NCBI GenBank assembly: GCA_963751835.1 | Contig: CAVVWD010000003.1 | Coordinates: forward strand, 41,622-105,621 | From: JACVRW01 sp963751835 | GTDB taxonomy: Bacteria > Actinomycetota > Thermoleophilia > Solirubrobacterales > Thermoleophilaceae | Reading direction: 5' to 3' | DNA: 64,000 bases | In this document: positions 7,788-15,944 of the stretch, in pieces | How the letters are laid out: each line of letters begins with the position of its first letter | How positions within the stretch are numbered: position 1 is the first letter of the stretch | Made by a program: the position numbers and the translations under genes | Notes under the pieces: model-generated | Database searches by the model: none | What the model was told of the DNA's origin: nothing | Seen by the model: only the letters and a program-made list of their open reading frames with translations

Positions 7788-10061
7788 TTACTCGGACCGG
7801 TCGCGGTCCCGGTAGCGCCCGCGGTCCCTGTCCCTATCGCGGTCGCGGTCGCGCCGGCCGCCGTTGTCGCGGTCCCGCCGGCCACGGCCCCGGTCGCCGC
7901 GCCCGCCCTTGTCGCCCGTGCCCATCTGGGCGAGCTCCTCGGCCGACTTGCCGGCGATCTCGGGATCGTCGACGAGCCGCAGGCCGATCCGGCCGCGCTC
8001 GCGGTCCACCTCGACCACCTTGACGTGGAGCTCGTCGCCCCGGTTCACGACCTCCTCGACCGTGTTGGGGCGCTGGCCCGGCGCGATGTTCGAGATGTGC
8101 AGCAGCCCGTCCGTGCCCTTGGCGAGCTCGATGAAGGCGCCGAAGGTCGTCGTCTTCACGACCTTGCCGGTGAACTCGTCGCCGACCTCGACCTCCTTGG
8201 TCATCGAGCGGATGCGGTCGGTCAGGGCGTCGCCCTGCTCGCCCGTCTGCGCGTAGATGCGGACGGTCCCGTCGTCGTCGATGTCGATCTGAGCGTCGAA
8301 CTCCTCGGACAGCGCCCGGATCGTCTCGCCGCCCTTGCCGATGACCGCGCCGATCTTCTCGGTGTCGATCTGGATCTGCGAGATACGCGGGGCGTAGGGC
8401 GAGAGCTCGGCACGCGGCTCGGCGATCGCGTCGGCCATCTTGCCGAGGATCGTCATGCGCGCGTCCTTGGCCTGCGAGAGCGCGTCACGCAGGATCTCGA
8501 AGGTCACGCCGGCGATCTTGATGTCCATCTGCAGGGCGGTGATCCCCTCGGAGGTGCCGGCGACCTTGAAGTCCATGTCGCCCAGGTGATCCTCCACGCC
8601 CGCGATGTCGGTTAGGACGATGTAGTCGTCGCCCTCCTTGATCAGGCCCATCGCCACGCCCGCCACCGGCGCCTTGATCGGCACGCCGGCGTCCATCAGC
8701 GAGAGCGTCGAGCCGCAGACCGACGCCATCGAGCTCGAGCCGTTCGACTCGAGGATGTCCGACACCACGCGGATCGTGTACGGGAACTCGTCGATCTTCG
8801 GCACCACCGGCACGAGCGCCCGCTCGGCCAGCGCGCCGTGACCGATGTCGCGGCGCTTCGGGCCGCGCATGAAGCCGGCCTCGCCAACCGAGAAGGGCGG
8901 GAAGTTGTAGTGGTGGAAGTAGTGCTTGGTCTCCTGGAGGCCGAGCGTGTCGAGGCGCATCTCGTCACGGGTCGTGCCGAGCGCCGCGACCGAGAAGGCC
9001 TGCGTCTGGCCGCGGGTGAAGATCGCGGAGCCGTGCAGGCGCGGGGCCCCCGGAACCTCGATCCAGATCTCGCGGATCTCCTCCGCGGCGCGGCCGTCGG
9101 GACGCTTCTTGTCCACCGCGATCCGGCGGCGGATGATGTCCTTCTCGAGCTTGTCGAAGGCGAGCTGCACCTGCGAGCGGCGCTCGCGATAGGTATCCGG
9201 CTCGTCCGGATCTCCGGAGAGTGCCTCGAGCGCCTCCTCCTCGACCCGCTTGGTCGCGTCCTGGCGCTCGAGCTTGTCGACCACCTGGGTGGCGGCGTCG
9301 AGGGCGGATCCGAAGCGCGACTGAACCTCGCTCAGGACCGACTCGTCGACCTGCAACGGGGTGATCTCGTCCTTGTCCTTGCCGGCCTGCCGGCGCAGCT
9401 CGTGCTGGGCCTCGCAGAGGCGCTTGATCTCGGCGTGGGCGATGTCGAGCGCGTCGAGGATCTCGGCCTCGGTGATCTCGTTGGCGCCGGCCTCGACCAT
9501 CAGGATGGCCTCCTCGGTGCCCGCGACCACGAGGTCGAGCGGGGACTCGAGCAGCCACTCCTCGTCCGGGTTGACGAGGAAGTTGCCCTCGCCGTCCTGG
9601 CCGATGCGAACGGCGCCCACGGGCGCCGGGAAGGGGATGTCGGACACCATCAACGCCGCGCTCGCGCCGTTCATGGCGAGGATGTCGTAGGGATGCTTGT
9701 GGTCGATCGACATCGGGATCGAGACGAGCTGCGTCTCGCGCGTCCAGCCCTTGGGAAAGAGCGGGCGCAGCGGCCGGTCGATCATGCGGGCGGTGAGCGT
9801 CGCCTTCTCCCCGGCGCGACCCTCGCGGCGGAAGAAGCTGCCGGGGATCTTGCCCGCGGCGTACATGCGCTCCTCGACGTCGACGGTCAGTGGTAGGAAG
9901 TCGACGTCGCGCTGGTTTCCTGCGGTCGCCGTGCAGAGAACCTTGGTCTCTCCGGCGGTCACCACGACGGAGCCACTCGCCTGCCTGGCGAGCTTGCCGG
10001 TCTCGAACTCGATCGAGCTCCCGCCCATTTCGAGCGAGACCCGGCTCACGTCAATACTCAT
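7788..10061 (-). CDS. pnp: polyribonucleotide nucleotidyltransferase (PNPase)
   Basis: A 3'-5' phosphorolytic exoribonuclease of 757 aa. Domain order: RNase PH 1, alpha-helical linker, RNase PH 2 (MASVCGSTLSLMDAGVP), KH domain (IGAVIGKGGETIRALSEEF) and S1 domain (GDEFTGKVVKTTTFGAFIEL). The last 35 or so residues form an unusual Arg/Asp/Gly tail built of RD dipeptides, probably disordered and possibly RNA-binding. The start is ATG with AAAGGA upstream. A small GCCGCC/GGCGGC hairpin lies in the leader just before the ribosome-binding site. Confidence 0.98.
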   Translation of the reverse strand: MSIDVSRVSLEMGGSSIEFETGKLARQASGSVVVTAGETKVLCTATAGNQRDVDFLPLTVDVEERMYAAGKIPGSFFRREGRAGEKATLTARMIDRPLRPLFPKGWTRETQLVSIPMSIDHKHPYDILAMNGASAALMVSDIPFPAPVGAVRIGQDGEGNFLVNPDEEWLLESPLDLVVAGTEEAILMVEAGANEITEAEILDALDIAHAEIKRLCEAQHELRRQAGKDKDEITPLQVDESVLSEVQSRFGSALDAATQVVDKLERQDATKRVEEEALEALSGDPDEPDTYRERRSQVQLAFDKLEKDIIRRRIAVDKKRPDGRAAEEIREIWIEVPGAPRLHGSAIFTRGQTQAFSVAALGTTRDEMRLDTLGLQETKHYFHHYNFPPFSVGEAGFMRGPKRRDIGHGALAERALVPVVPKIDEFPYTIRVVSDILESNGSSSMASVCGSTLSLMDAGVPIKAPVAGVAMGLIKEGDDYIVLTDIAGVEDHLGDMDFKVAGTSEGITALQMDIKIAGVTFEILRDALSQAKDARMTILGKMADAIAEPRAELSPYAPRISQIQIDTEKIGAVIGKGGETIRALSEEFDAQIDIDDDGTVRIYAQTGEQGDALTDRIRSMTKEVEVGDEFTGKVVKTTTFGAFIELAKGTDGLLHISNIAPGQRPNTVEEVVNRGDELHVKVVEVDRERGRIGLRLVDDPEIAGKSAEELAQMGTGDKGGRGDRGRGRRDRDNGGRRDRDRDRDRDRGRYRDRDRSE

Positions 10062-10162
10062 GTGTGTCCTTTCAGCCGCCTCCGGTTGGCGGCATGGCTT
10101 TCTTCTTACGTTCCTTTGAGAACCCGGGCAAGGCTAGCAGTGGACCCGCTCTCGCTTTCCGC
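10062..10162 (-). promoter_or_regulatory. pnp upstream region with leader hairpin
   Basis: This 101-base gap before pnp holds a short hairpin (GCCGCC at 10075-10080 pairing with GGCGGC at 10088-10093, in plus coordinates) immediately before the AAAGGA ribosome-binding site. It also has a GTAAGAA heptamer on the minus strand (10103-10109), like those near the ECF sigma cluster, but without the second block at the same spacing. In enterobacteria the pnp leader hairpin is an autoregulatory cleavage site; whether this short hairpin plays that role is unknown. Confidence 0.35.
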
Positions 10163-10666
10163 TCAGCGTGCCGGGCGCAGCGCCTCGAGCAGGCGCTCGC
10201 CCGGCACGCCGGGGTGGGCCTGCCCACCTACGAACTGGGTCGGCGTGGTGGTCACGCCGGCCCGGATCCCGTCACGGAAGTGGCGCTCGACGCGTTCCGC
10301 GACGGCGGCCGAGCGCCGGTCGGCCTCGAAGCGCTCGATATCGAGGCCGAATTCCTGCGCCCGTCGCCATAGATGCGGATCGTCGAGGTGGCCCTGGTCC
10401 TCGAGCAGCGAGTCGTGCATCTCCCAGAAGCGCCCCTGCAGGCCGGCGGCCTCCGCGGCCGCGCTCAGCACACGTGCGCGCGGGTGCTTCGAGACGACCG
10501 GAAAGTGACGGAACACCCGCTGTACGGGCAGCTCCTTGAGGATCAGGTGCGCCCTCGCGCAGTACGGGCACTCTAGATCGGCGTACTCGATCACAACCGG
10601 GCCCGAGCCGCGGACGTGGTCGTCCGGACCGGGCTCAGGCGGGGGTGCGCTGCTCCAGTGCGTCAA
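10163..10666 (-). CDS. DsbA-family thioredoxin-fold protein
   Basis: A 167-residue cytoplasmic-type thioredoxin-fold protein with CPYC in the context IEYADLECPYCARAH and a second conserved block GVTTTPTQFVGGQ (cis-Pro loop). It has no signal peptide or membrane segment, unlike the homologue at 5103-5834. The ATG overlaps the peroxiredoxin 3' end by 32 bases, so coupling or an internal start is possible. Next to a peroxiredoxin it may act as a reductant or as a disulfide-handling protein; the exact partner is unknown. Confidence 0.9.
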   Translation of the reverse strand: MTHWSSAPPPEPGPDDHVRGSGPVVIEYADLECPYCARAHLILKELPVQRVFRHFPVVSKHPRARVLSAAAEAAGLQGRFWEMHDSLLEDQGHLDDPHLWRRAQEFGLDIERFEADRRSAAVAERVERHFRDGIRAGVTTTPTQFVGGQAHPGVPGERLLEALRPAR

Positions 10667-11096
10667 AGATGAGGTTGGCGCCCGGCACCTCGAGCGGCGG
10701 AGACAGGTGGGACCAGTCCACGCGGCCGTCGGGCCCGACCATCACCAGCGCCCTTCCGGCGACCCCGTGCTGCTCGGACCAGACACCGTACGCGCGCGAC
10801 ACCCCGCCCTTCGGATGGAAGTCGGCCAGCAGCGGGATGGTCAGGTTGAGATGGTCACGGAAGGCCTGGTGGCAGAACGACCCGTCAACGGAGATACCGA
10901 TGAGCGTCGCGCCGCGTTCGCCGAGCTCGCCCAGCACTTCCTGGTAGACGCTCAGCTGGTCCGTGCACACTGGGCTGAAGTCCGCCGGGTAGAAAACGAG
11001 TACCACGGTGTGCCCGCGGTAGTCGGCCAACGAGACCTGGTTTCCGTCCTGGTCTGGAAGCGTGAAGTCCGGCGCCGGAGAGCCGGCCTGGATCAT
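10635..11096 (-). CDS. peroxiredoxin (AhpC/TSA, Bcp-like)
   Basis: A 153-residue thiol peroxidase. The peroxidatic Cys sits in FYPADFSPVCTDQLS and the fold signature APDFTLPDQDGNQVSLADYRG opens the domain. A possible resolving Cys lies in SVDGSFCHQAF. The start ATG overlaps the rpsO stop as ATGA (11093-11096); a longer frame upstream is only the rpsO shadow. Placement between rpsO and pnp is unusual, since these two are normally adjacent. The conserved Thr (often TxxC) is replaced by Ser (SPVC), as in several Bcp/AhpE-like proteins. Confidence 0.94.
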   Translation of the reverse strand: MIQAGSPAPDFTLPDQDGNQVSLADYRGHTVVLVFYPADFSPVCTDQLSVYQEVLGELGERGATLIGISVDGSFCHQAFRDHLNLTIPLLADFHPKGGVSRAYGVWSEQHGVAGRALVMVGPDGRVDWSHLSPPLEVPGANLIFDALEQRTPA

Positions 11097-11362
11097 CGGC
11101 GGAGCCCGAGCTCCTGGATCAGGGACCGGTAGCGGTCGATATCCGACTTCTGCAGGTACTTGAGCAGGCGGCGGCGCTTGCCGACCAGCATCAGCAGCCC
11201 GCGGCGCGAATGGTGGTCCTTCTTGTGCTCGCGAAGGTGCTCGGTCAGCTCGTTGATGCGCGCCGTGAGGAGCGCCACCTGGACCTCGGTGGAGCCGGTG
11301 TCGGCATCCCCACGGCCATGCTTGGCGACGATCTCGCGCTTTGCCTCGGCGGTCAGTGACAT
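11093..11362 (-). CDS. rpsO: 30S ribosomal protein S15
   Basis: An 89-residue S15 with all hallmarks: HGRGDADTGSTEVQVALLTARINELTEHL is the family core, then the 16S-binding HKKDHHSRRGLLMLVGKRRRLL and the conserved end. S15 organises the central domain of 16S rRNA. It heads the minus-strand operon running into peroxiredoxin, DsbA-like protein and pnp. The gene is divergent from folE with 72 bases between the two starts. Confidence 0.98.
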   Translation of the reverse strand: MSLTAEAKREIVAKHGRGDADTGSTEVQVALLTARINELTEHLREHKKDHHSRRGLLMLVGKRRRLLKYLQKSDIDRYRSLIQELGLRR

Positions 11363-11400
11363 TCGGCGGAAAACCGTAGCAGCAGTCGGGCGGAGGCCAG

Positions 11401-11434
11401 GTAAGAACCCCCGGGCTCGCGACGCAAACCGAAC
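11401..11434 (+). promoter_or_regulatory. candidate ECF-type promoter of folE
   Basis: GTAAGAA (11401-11407) and CGCAAA (11423-11428) lie 15 bases apart. The folE ATG is 34 bases from the start of the first block, so a transcript would be leaderless or nearly so. The same two blocks with identical spacing precede the gene at 14342, and an ECF sigma gene lies between them. The sigma assignment is inference. Confidence 0.4.
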
Positions 11435-12073
11435 ATGACCATGAACGCGAACGAAGACGGCGGCTCCGCCCTCGCATTGGCAGCCCCGCCCGACGCCGAT
11501 ACCCGCTCACGCCACTTTGACCACGCCGCCGTGGAACGCGCGGCTCGCGACCTGCTCATCGCCGTCGGCGCCGACGTAGACGGCGGGGCTTTGGAGGAGA
11601 CCCCTCGCCGGGTCGCCGCCGCCTATGCGGAGCTGCTCTCGCCAAAGCCGTTTCGCGCGACCACGTTTCCCAACGATGACGGTTACGACGAGTTGATCGT
11701 GGCGCGCGCGATCCCCTTCCACTCGCTGTGCATGCATCACCTGCTCCCGTTTCAGGGGATGGCGCACATCGCCTATCTGCCCGGCGATCGGATCATCGGC
11801 CTCAGCAAGCTCGGCCGCGTCGTCGAGTACTTCAGTCGCAACCTGCAGATCCAGGAGCGACTGACCACGCAGATCGCCGACTGGCTCCAGCGTGAGCTCC
11901 AACCGAAGGGGGTTGGAGTCCTGATGGAAGCGGAGCATCTGTGCATGTCGCTACGCGGGGTGCAGAAGCTCGGCGCGAAGACGGTGACCTCGGCGTTGCG
12001 CGGCCTGGTCCGCGACGACGCGCGAACGCGCCAGGAGTTCCTCGCCCTGGCCAGCGGGGGCTCGCATGAGTAG
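11435..12073 (+). CDS. folE: GTP cyclohydrolase I
   Basis: A 212-residue enzyme converting GTP to 7,8-dihydroneopterin triphosphate, the entry to tetrahydrofolate or pterins. Zinc ligands appear in FHSLCMHHLLPF (Cys, His) and AEHLCMSLRG (Cys); KTVTSALRG closes the active site. The first 30 residues are extra and Ala/Asp-rich. Other folate genes are absent nearby; instead it overlaps an FAD oxidoreductase by eight bases, so it may serve a specialised pterin or stress-linked purpose rather than housekeeping folate. It is preceded by a putative ECF promoter. Confidence 0.96.
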   Translation: MTMNANEDGGSALALAAPPDADTRSRHFDHAAVERAARDLLIAVGADVDGGALEETPRRVAAAYAELLSPKPFRATTFPNDDGYDELIVARAIPFHSLCMHHLLPFQGMAHIAYLPGDRIIGLSKLGRVVEYFSRNLQIQERLTTQIADWLQRELQPKGVGVLMEAEHLCMSLRGVQKLGAKTVTSALRGLVRDDARTRQEFLALASGGSHE

Positions 12074-13319
12074 TGACCGAACGTTCGTGATCGTCGGCGC
12101 CAGTCTCGCCGGTGCGAAGGCGGCCGAGACGCTTCGCGAGGAGGGCTTCGACGGGCGCCTGGTGCTGGTCGGAGCCGAGGGCGAGCGGCCCTACGAGCGG
12201 CCGCCGCTGTCGAAGGACTACCTGCGCGGGGAGGTGGGTCGCGAGAAGGTCTACGTCCATCCGGATGGGTTCTACGCCGAGCACGACATCGAGCTGCGCC
12301 TGGGCCGCACGGTGGACGCCGTCGATACGTCGGGCGGAGAGCTCGAGCTCGACGGCGGCGAGCGGCTGGCCTACGACCGACTCCTGCTCACCATGGGCGC
12401 GGAGCCGCGCCGGCTGTCGATTCCGGGAGCCGAGCTCGAGGGCGTGCTCTACCTGCGCAGCGTCCAGGACTCGGACGCCCTGCGCGCGAGACTGGACCGC
12501 GGCGGCGCGGTCGTCGTAATCGGGGCGGGCTGGATCGGCGCCGAGGTCGCCGCCTCGGCCCGCCAGCGTGGCCTCGAGGTCACCGTGCTGGAGCCGCTCG
12601 CGGTCCCGCTCGAGCGCGTGCTGGGCAGCGAGCTGGGCGCCGTCTACCGCGACATCCACACCGACCACGGCGTGCAGATGCTGATGGGAACCGGCGTCGA
12701 GGCCTTCGAGGGTGGCACGGAGGTCGAGCGTGTCCGGACCAGCGACGGGCGCGAGCTCGAGTGCGACTTCGTCGTCGTGGGTATCGGCGTGCGGCCGCGC
12801 ACCGGTTTGGCCGAGCGGGCGGGTCTCGCCGTCGACAACGGTGTGCTCGTCGATGAGCGCCTGCAAACCAGCGTTCCCGGCGTCTTCGCCGCCGGCGACG
12901 TCGCGAACGCCCAGCACCCCTTCTACGGCGAGCGCATCCGCGTCGAGCACTGGGCAAACGCGCTCAATCAGGGCCCGGCGGCCGCCCGGAACATGCTGGG
13001 CCAGGAGAGGGCCTACGAGCGCCTGCCGTACTTCTTCTCCGACCAGTACGACGTCGGAATGGAGTACACGGGCTTTGCGCGCAGCTGGGACCGGGTCGTC
13101 TTCCGCGGTGATCCCGCCACTCGAGAGTTCATCGCGTTCTGGCTCGTCGAGGATCGCGTCGTTGCCGGCATGAACGTCAACGTGTGGGACGCGACCGACT
13201 CGATCAAGCGTCTCATCAGCGAGCGCGTGGCCGTCGACGACCGGCGCCTGGCGGATCCGGACCTCCCCCTCGAGACGCTCGTGCTCGACGAGAAAGGCGG
13301 CGTGCAGAGATCCGGGTAA
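12066..13319 (+). CDS. FAD/NAD-dependent ferredoxin-reductase-like oxidoreductase
   Basis: A 417-residue pyridine-nucleotide-disulfide-type flavoprotein of the ferredoxin/rubredoxin reductase branch. The first dinucleotide fold is FVIVGASLAGAKAAE (FAD), the second VVVIGAGWIGAEVAA (NAD), and GVFAAGDVANAQ is the FAD phosphate motif. The last 85 residues form the Reductase_C domain (DVGMEYTGFARSWD). Such proteins feed electrons from NAD(P)H to ferredoxins for oxygenases, but no oxygenase or ferredoxin gene is in the window. It overlaps folE by eight bases. Confidence 0.93.
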   Translation: MSSDRTFVIVGASLAGAKAAETLREEGFDGRLVLVGAEGERPYERPPLSKDYLRGEVGREKVYVHPDGFYAEHDIELRLGRTVDAVDTSGGELELDGGERLAYDRLLLTMGAEPRRLSIPGAELEGVLYLRSVQDSDALRARLDRGGAVVVIGAGWIGAEVAASARQRGLEVTVLEPLAVPLERVLGSELGAVYRDIHTDHGVQMLMGTGVEAFEGGTEVERVRTSDGRELECDFVVVGIGVRPRTGLAERAGLAVDNGVLVDERLQTSVPGVFAAGDVANAQHPFYGERIRVEHWANALNQGPAAARNMLGQERAYERLPYFFSDQYDVGMEYTGFARSWDRVVFRGDPATREFIAFWLVEDRVVAGMNVNVWDATDSIKRLISERVAVDDRRLADPDLPLETLVLDEKGGVQRSG

Positions 13320-13388
13320 GAACGGCCCGCCTGCCCGCGGCGCGCCCATCGGTTTGGCGTGCCTCCGAGTGTTACGCTCGGGCCGGGG

Positions 13389-14045
13389 ATGAGCCCGCGC
13401 CTGGCGACCAGCGCCGCGACGAGTCAGCCCGATTCGGCTCGATCCGAGTCGCGGGAGTGGCTCCGGGCCCTGCGCGCAACGGGTGCGGAGCGCGACGCGG
13501 CGGTCGGGCGTTTGCACGACCTGCTGCTGCGGGCGGCCCGCTTCGAGGTCTCCCGCCGGCGCGCGGCGCTATCGCACGTCCGTGGCGAGGAGCTCGACGA
13601 CATCGCGCTGCAGGCAGCGGACGACGCCCTCGTCGCGGTGCTCGCCAAGCTCGGCGACTTTCGCGGCGCGAGCCGGTTCACCACCTGGGCTTACAAGTTC
13701 GCGTTGCTGGAGTCCGGGGTTCGCCTGCGCCGCCGCGCCTGGCAGGAACGCGAGGTGGTGCTCGAGCCGGAGGCCTGGCCGCTGATGGCCGACGCCGGGC
13801 AGAGCCCGCAAAGCCAAAGCGAGACCGGCGAGCTGCTTCAGGCGCTCTCGCAGGCAATCGACAGTTGCCTGACACACCACCAGCGCGAGGTGCTCGTGGC
13901 GCTCACCCTGAACGGCGTGCCGATCGATGTGCTCGCCGGACGGCTGGGCACCACACGCGGCGCGCTCTACAAGACACTTCACGACGCGCGCCGAAAGCTG
14001 CGCGCGGAGCTTGCCGAGAGGGGATTCGCGCTCGAGTCGAGCTAG
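13389..14045 (+). CDS. ECF-type RNA polymerase sigma factor
   Basis: A 218-residue sigma-70 family protein with region 2 (GEELDDIALQAADDALVAVLAKLGDFRGASRFTTWAYKFA split over residues about 65-105) and a region 4 helix-turn-helix (LTHHQREVLVALTLNGVPIDVLAGRLGTTRGALYKTLHDARRKL in part). I chose ATG 13389; an upstream GTG at 13359 would add ten residues unlike the family. The next gene, 12 bases on, encodes a zinc-finger protein of the anti-sigma type. A GTAAGAA heptamer lies at 13316-13322 but lacks the second promoter block found near folE and 14342. Confidence 0.92.
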   Translation: MSPRLATSAATSQPDSARSESREWLRALRATGAERDAAVGRLHDLLLRAARFEVSRRRAALSHVRGEELDDIALQAADDALVAVLAKLGDFRGASRFTTWAYKFALLESGVRLRRRAWQEREVVLEPEAWPLMADAGQSPQSQSETGELLQALSQAIDSCLTHHQREVLVALTLNGVPIDVLAGRLGTTRGALYKTLHDARRKLRAELAERGFALESS

Positions 14046-14057
14046 CGGAGTAGCACC

Positions 14058-14297
14058 ATGAACACGCGGAAAGACAGCGACGCTCTCAACAGACTGCTAG
14101 GACCCGCCGAACCCGAGCTTCTGTGTGACGAGTGCTTCGAGAAGCTCGACGAGTACGTCGAGCTCGAGCTCAAGGGCGCGCCGGCCGACGGCCGGATCCC
14201 GGGGATGCGCGCGCACCTCGAGGGCTGTCCCGCCTGCCACGAGGACTACGAAAGCCTCCGTGACCTCGTGCGAGCCGGCGGGCGAGAAGCCGAGTAG
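14058..14297 (+). CDS. zinc-finger anti-sigma factor candidate
   Basis: A 79-residue soluble protein with the H-x3-C-x2-C pattern (MRAHLEGCPACHEDYESL) plus an upstream CDEC pair. This matches the zf-HC2 / ZAS fold of anti-sigma factors that bind ECF sigma region 2 and often sense thiol oxidation. It has no transmembrane helix, so it would be a cytoplasmic, RsrA-like regulator. Its position 12 bases after the ECF sigma gene supports a cognate pair; direct evidence is lacking. Confidence 0.85.
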   Translation: MNTRKDSDALNRLLGPAEPELLCDECFEKLDEYVELELKGAPADGRIPGMRAHLEGCPACHEDYESLRDLVRAGGREAE

Positions 14298-14306
14298 AGC
14301 ACTCGC

Positions 14307-14341
14307 GTAAGAAATCCCGTCGCGTGGGCGCTAAGCCCGGT
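14307..14341 (+). promoter_or_regulatory. candidate ECF-type promoter of the secreted helical protein
   Basis: GTAAGAA (14307-14313) and CGCTAA (14329-14334) are separated by 15 bases, and the ATG at 14342 is 35 bases from the start of the first block. This matches the arrangement upstream of folE and again implies a leaderless transcript. Regulation by the neighbouring ECF sigma factor is inferred. Confidence 0.4.
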
Positions 14342-15040
14342 ATGAGCACTCACGCGAACATCAGCCGACGCCGTTCAAGTCTGTCGCTTGCCGCCCTCGT
14401 GGCAACGGCGAGCGCCGTGCTCGCTCTGGCTCTGACCGGCGGACCTTCAGCCCAGGGTTCCGTGGAGCACGCCGATTCCGCCATGCAGCGGGGTACGAGC
14501 GAGCAGCGGCTCGCGCTGCACGACGAGATGCGCCGTCTGTGGGAGGACCACATCACGTGGACGCGGCTGTTCATCGTCAGCGCCGCCGCCGGCCTGCCCG
14601 ACGCCCCCGCCACCACGCAGCGCCTGCTCCGAAACCAGAAGGACATCGGCGATGCGATCAAGCCGTTCTACGGTCGCACCGCCGGCGCGCGGCTGACCTC
14701 GCTGCTCCGCGAGCACATCCTGGTCGCCGCCGATCTGGTGCTGGCGGCGAAGGCGGGCGATCAGGCTGCGGTCGAGCGCCACAGCGGCGCGTGGTATCGC
14801 AACGCCCGTGAGATCGCGGACTTCCTGAATGCGGCGAACCCGCGCAACTGGTCCCGCCGCGAGATGCGCTCCATGATGCGCTCGCACCTCGACCTCACCC
14901 TCGCCGAGGCGGTCGCCCACCTGTCGGGCGATCACCGCGCCGACATCCGGGCCTACGACCGCATCCACCGTCAGATCCTCGCCATGGCGGACATGCTCAG
15001 CGACGGGATCGCGGCGCAGTTCCCGGGGCGGTTCAGGTAA
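14342..15040 (+). CDS. secreted helical protein, uncharacterised
   Basis: A protein of 232 aa from ATG 14342 (GTG 14324 is an alternative). A Sec-type signal is visible at residues about 14-40 (LAALVATASAVLALALTGG). The mature part is all-helical with LHDEMRRLWEDHITWTRLFIVSA, a middle HILVAADLVLAAKAGD and an end QFPGRF. I recognise a family of Bacillus/actinobacterial proteins, sometimes misannotated as acetylglutamate kinase, with no demonstrated function. Conserved His, Trp, Glu and Asp residues hint at a metal or heme site, but this is speculative. Its 3' end overlaps convergent ribF by eight bases. Confidence 0.85.
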   Translation: MSTHANISRRRSSLSLAALVATASAVLALALTGGPSAQGSVEHADSAMQRGTSEQRLALHDEMRRLWEDHITWTRLFIVSAAAGLPDAPATTQRLLRNQKDIGDAIKPFYGRTAGARLTSLLREHILVAADLVLAAKAGDQAAVERHSGAWYRNAREIADFLNAANPRNWSRREMRSMMRSHLDLTLAEAVAHLSGDHRADIRAYDRIHRQILAMADMLSDGIAAQFPGRFR

Positions 15041-15944
15041 CCGGGCCAGTCAGGCGCCCTGAGATCTCGAGTGCATCCTCGACGTCGAGGTGCATCTGCG
15101 TCACGAGCTCGTCGACGGAGTCGAAGCGCTTCTCGCCTCGCAGCCGTTCGAGGAAGGCGATGCGGAGCGTCTCTCCGTAGATGTCTCCGTCGAAGCCGAT
15201 CAGGTGCGCCTCGACGAGCAGGCCGCGGCCCGTCTCGAAGGTCGGGCGCACGCCCACGTTGACGGCGGCGGGGAGGACCGAGGCCGCCGGCAGCACGCGA
15301 GCCCACGCCGCGTACACGCCGTGGCCCGGGCACACGTAGCGGTCGTCCGGGACGAGGTTCGCCGTCGGCATCCCGAGCGTGCGCCCGCGCTTGTCTCCTT
15401 CCACGATCTCGCCCTCGAACAGGAACGGATCGCCGAGGAACTCGGCGGCCTCCTTGACCTCGCCGGCGGCCACCAGCCCGCGGATGTGACTGGACGAGAT
15501 CGTCTCGCCCTCTGCCTCCACGAGCGGGACTATCCGGGTGTCGAACTCGGCGTGCCCGCGCAGGAACTCGGCCGTGCCCCTGGCCCCCTTGCCGAAGCGG
15601 AAGTTCTCGCCGACCGAGACCTGCTCCGCGCCGAGGCGCGCGATCAGCACGTCCTGGACGAACTCCTCCGCAGTCTGCTCGGAGAAGCTGCGGTCGAACG
15701 GGATGATCACGAGCTCCTCCACCCCGAGCCCGGCTATGAGGTCGCGCTTGATCGGGAACGGGCTCAACAGCTTCGGCATCGCCTCGGGATGGATCACCGC
15801 GATCGGGTGGGGATCGAAGGTCAGCACCGTGCTCGACCCCTTGATCACCTCGCGGTGGCCGAGATGCACGCCGTCGAACGTGCCGATGGCGACGCTCCGC
15901 GGGCCGGAGCCGGGCTCGACGTCGGGTAGCGAGACGACCTTCAT
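15033..15944 (-). CDS. ribF: bifunctional riboflavin kinase / FAD synthetase
   Basis: A 303-residue enzyme making FMN from riboflavin and FAD from FMN. The N-terminal adenylyltransferase half has GTFDGVHLGH and VGENFRFGKGARG; SSSHIRGLVAAG follows. The C-terminal flavokinase half has GDKRGRTLGMPTANL and VNVGVRPTF. It lies downstream of truB with an ATGA overlap (15941-15944) and closes the nusA-infB superoperon. In many Gram-positives ribF is next to rpsO; here a 3.7-kb plus-strand block (folE to the secreted protein) separates them. Confidence 0.97.
   Translation of the reverse strand: MKVVSLPDVEPGSGPRSVAIGTFDGVHLGHREVIKGSSTVLTFDPHPIAVIHPEAMPKLLSPFPIKRDLIAGLGVEELVIIPFDRSFSEQTAEEFVQDVLIARLGAEQVSVGENFRFGKGARGTAEFLRGHAEFDTRIVPLVEAEGETISSSHIRGLVAAGEVKEAAEFLGDPFLFEGEIVEGDKRGRTLGMPTANLVPDDRYVCPGHGVYAAWARVLPAASVLPAAVNVGVRPTFETGRGLLVEAHLIGFDGDIYGETLRIAFLERLRGEKRFDSVDELVTQMHLDVEDALEISGRLTGPVT

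Noticed and set aside
10103..10109. GTAAGAA before pnp as another member of the ECF promoter set
   Set aside because: The second block is not at the 15-base spacing, so it may be chance; likewise the copy near 48293.
11832..13517. A 561-codon minus-strand frame opposite folE and the flavoprotein
   Set aside because: Shadow; both plus-strand genes have clear catalytic motifs.
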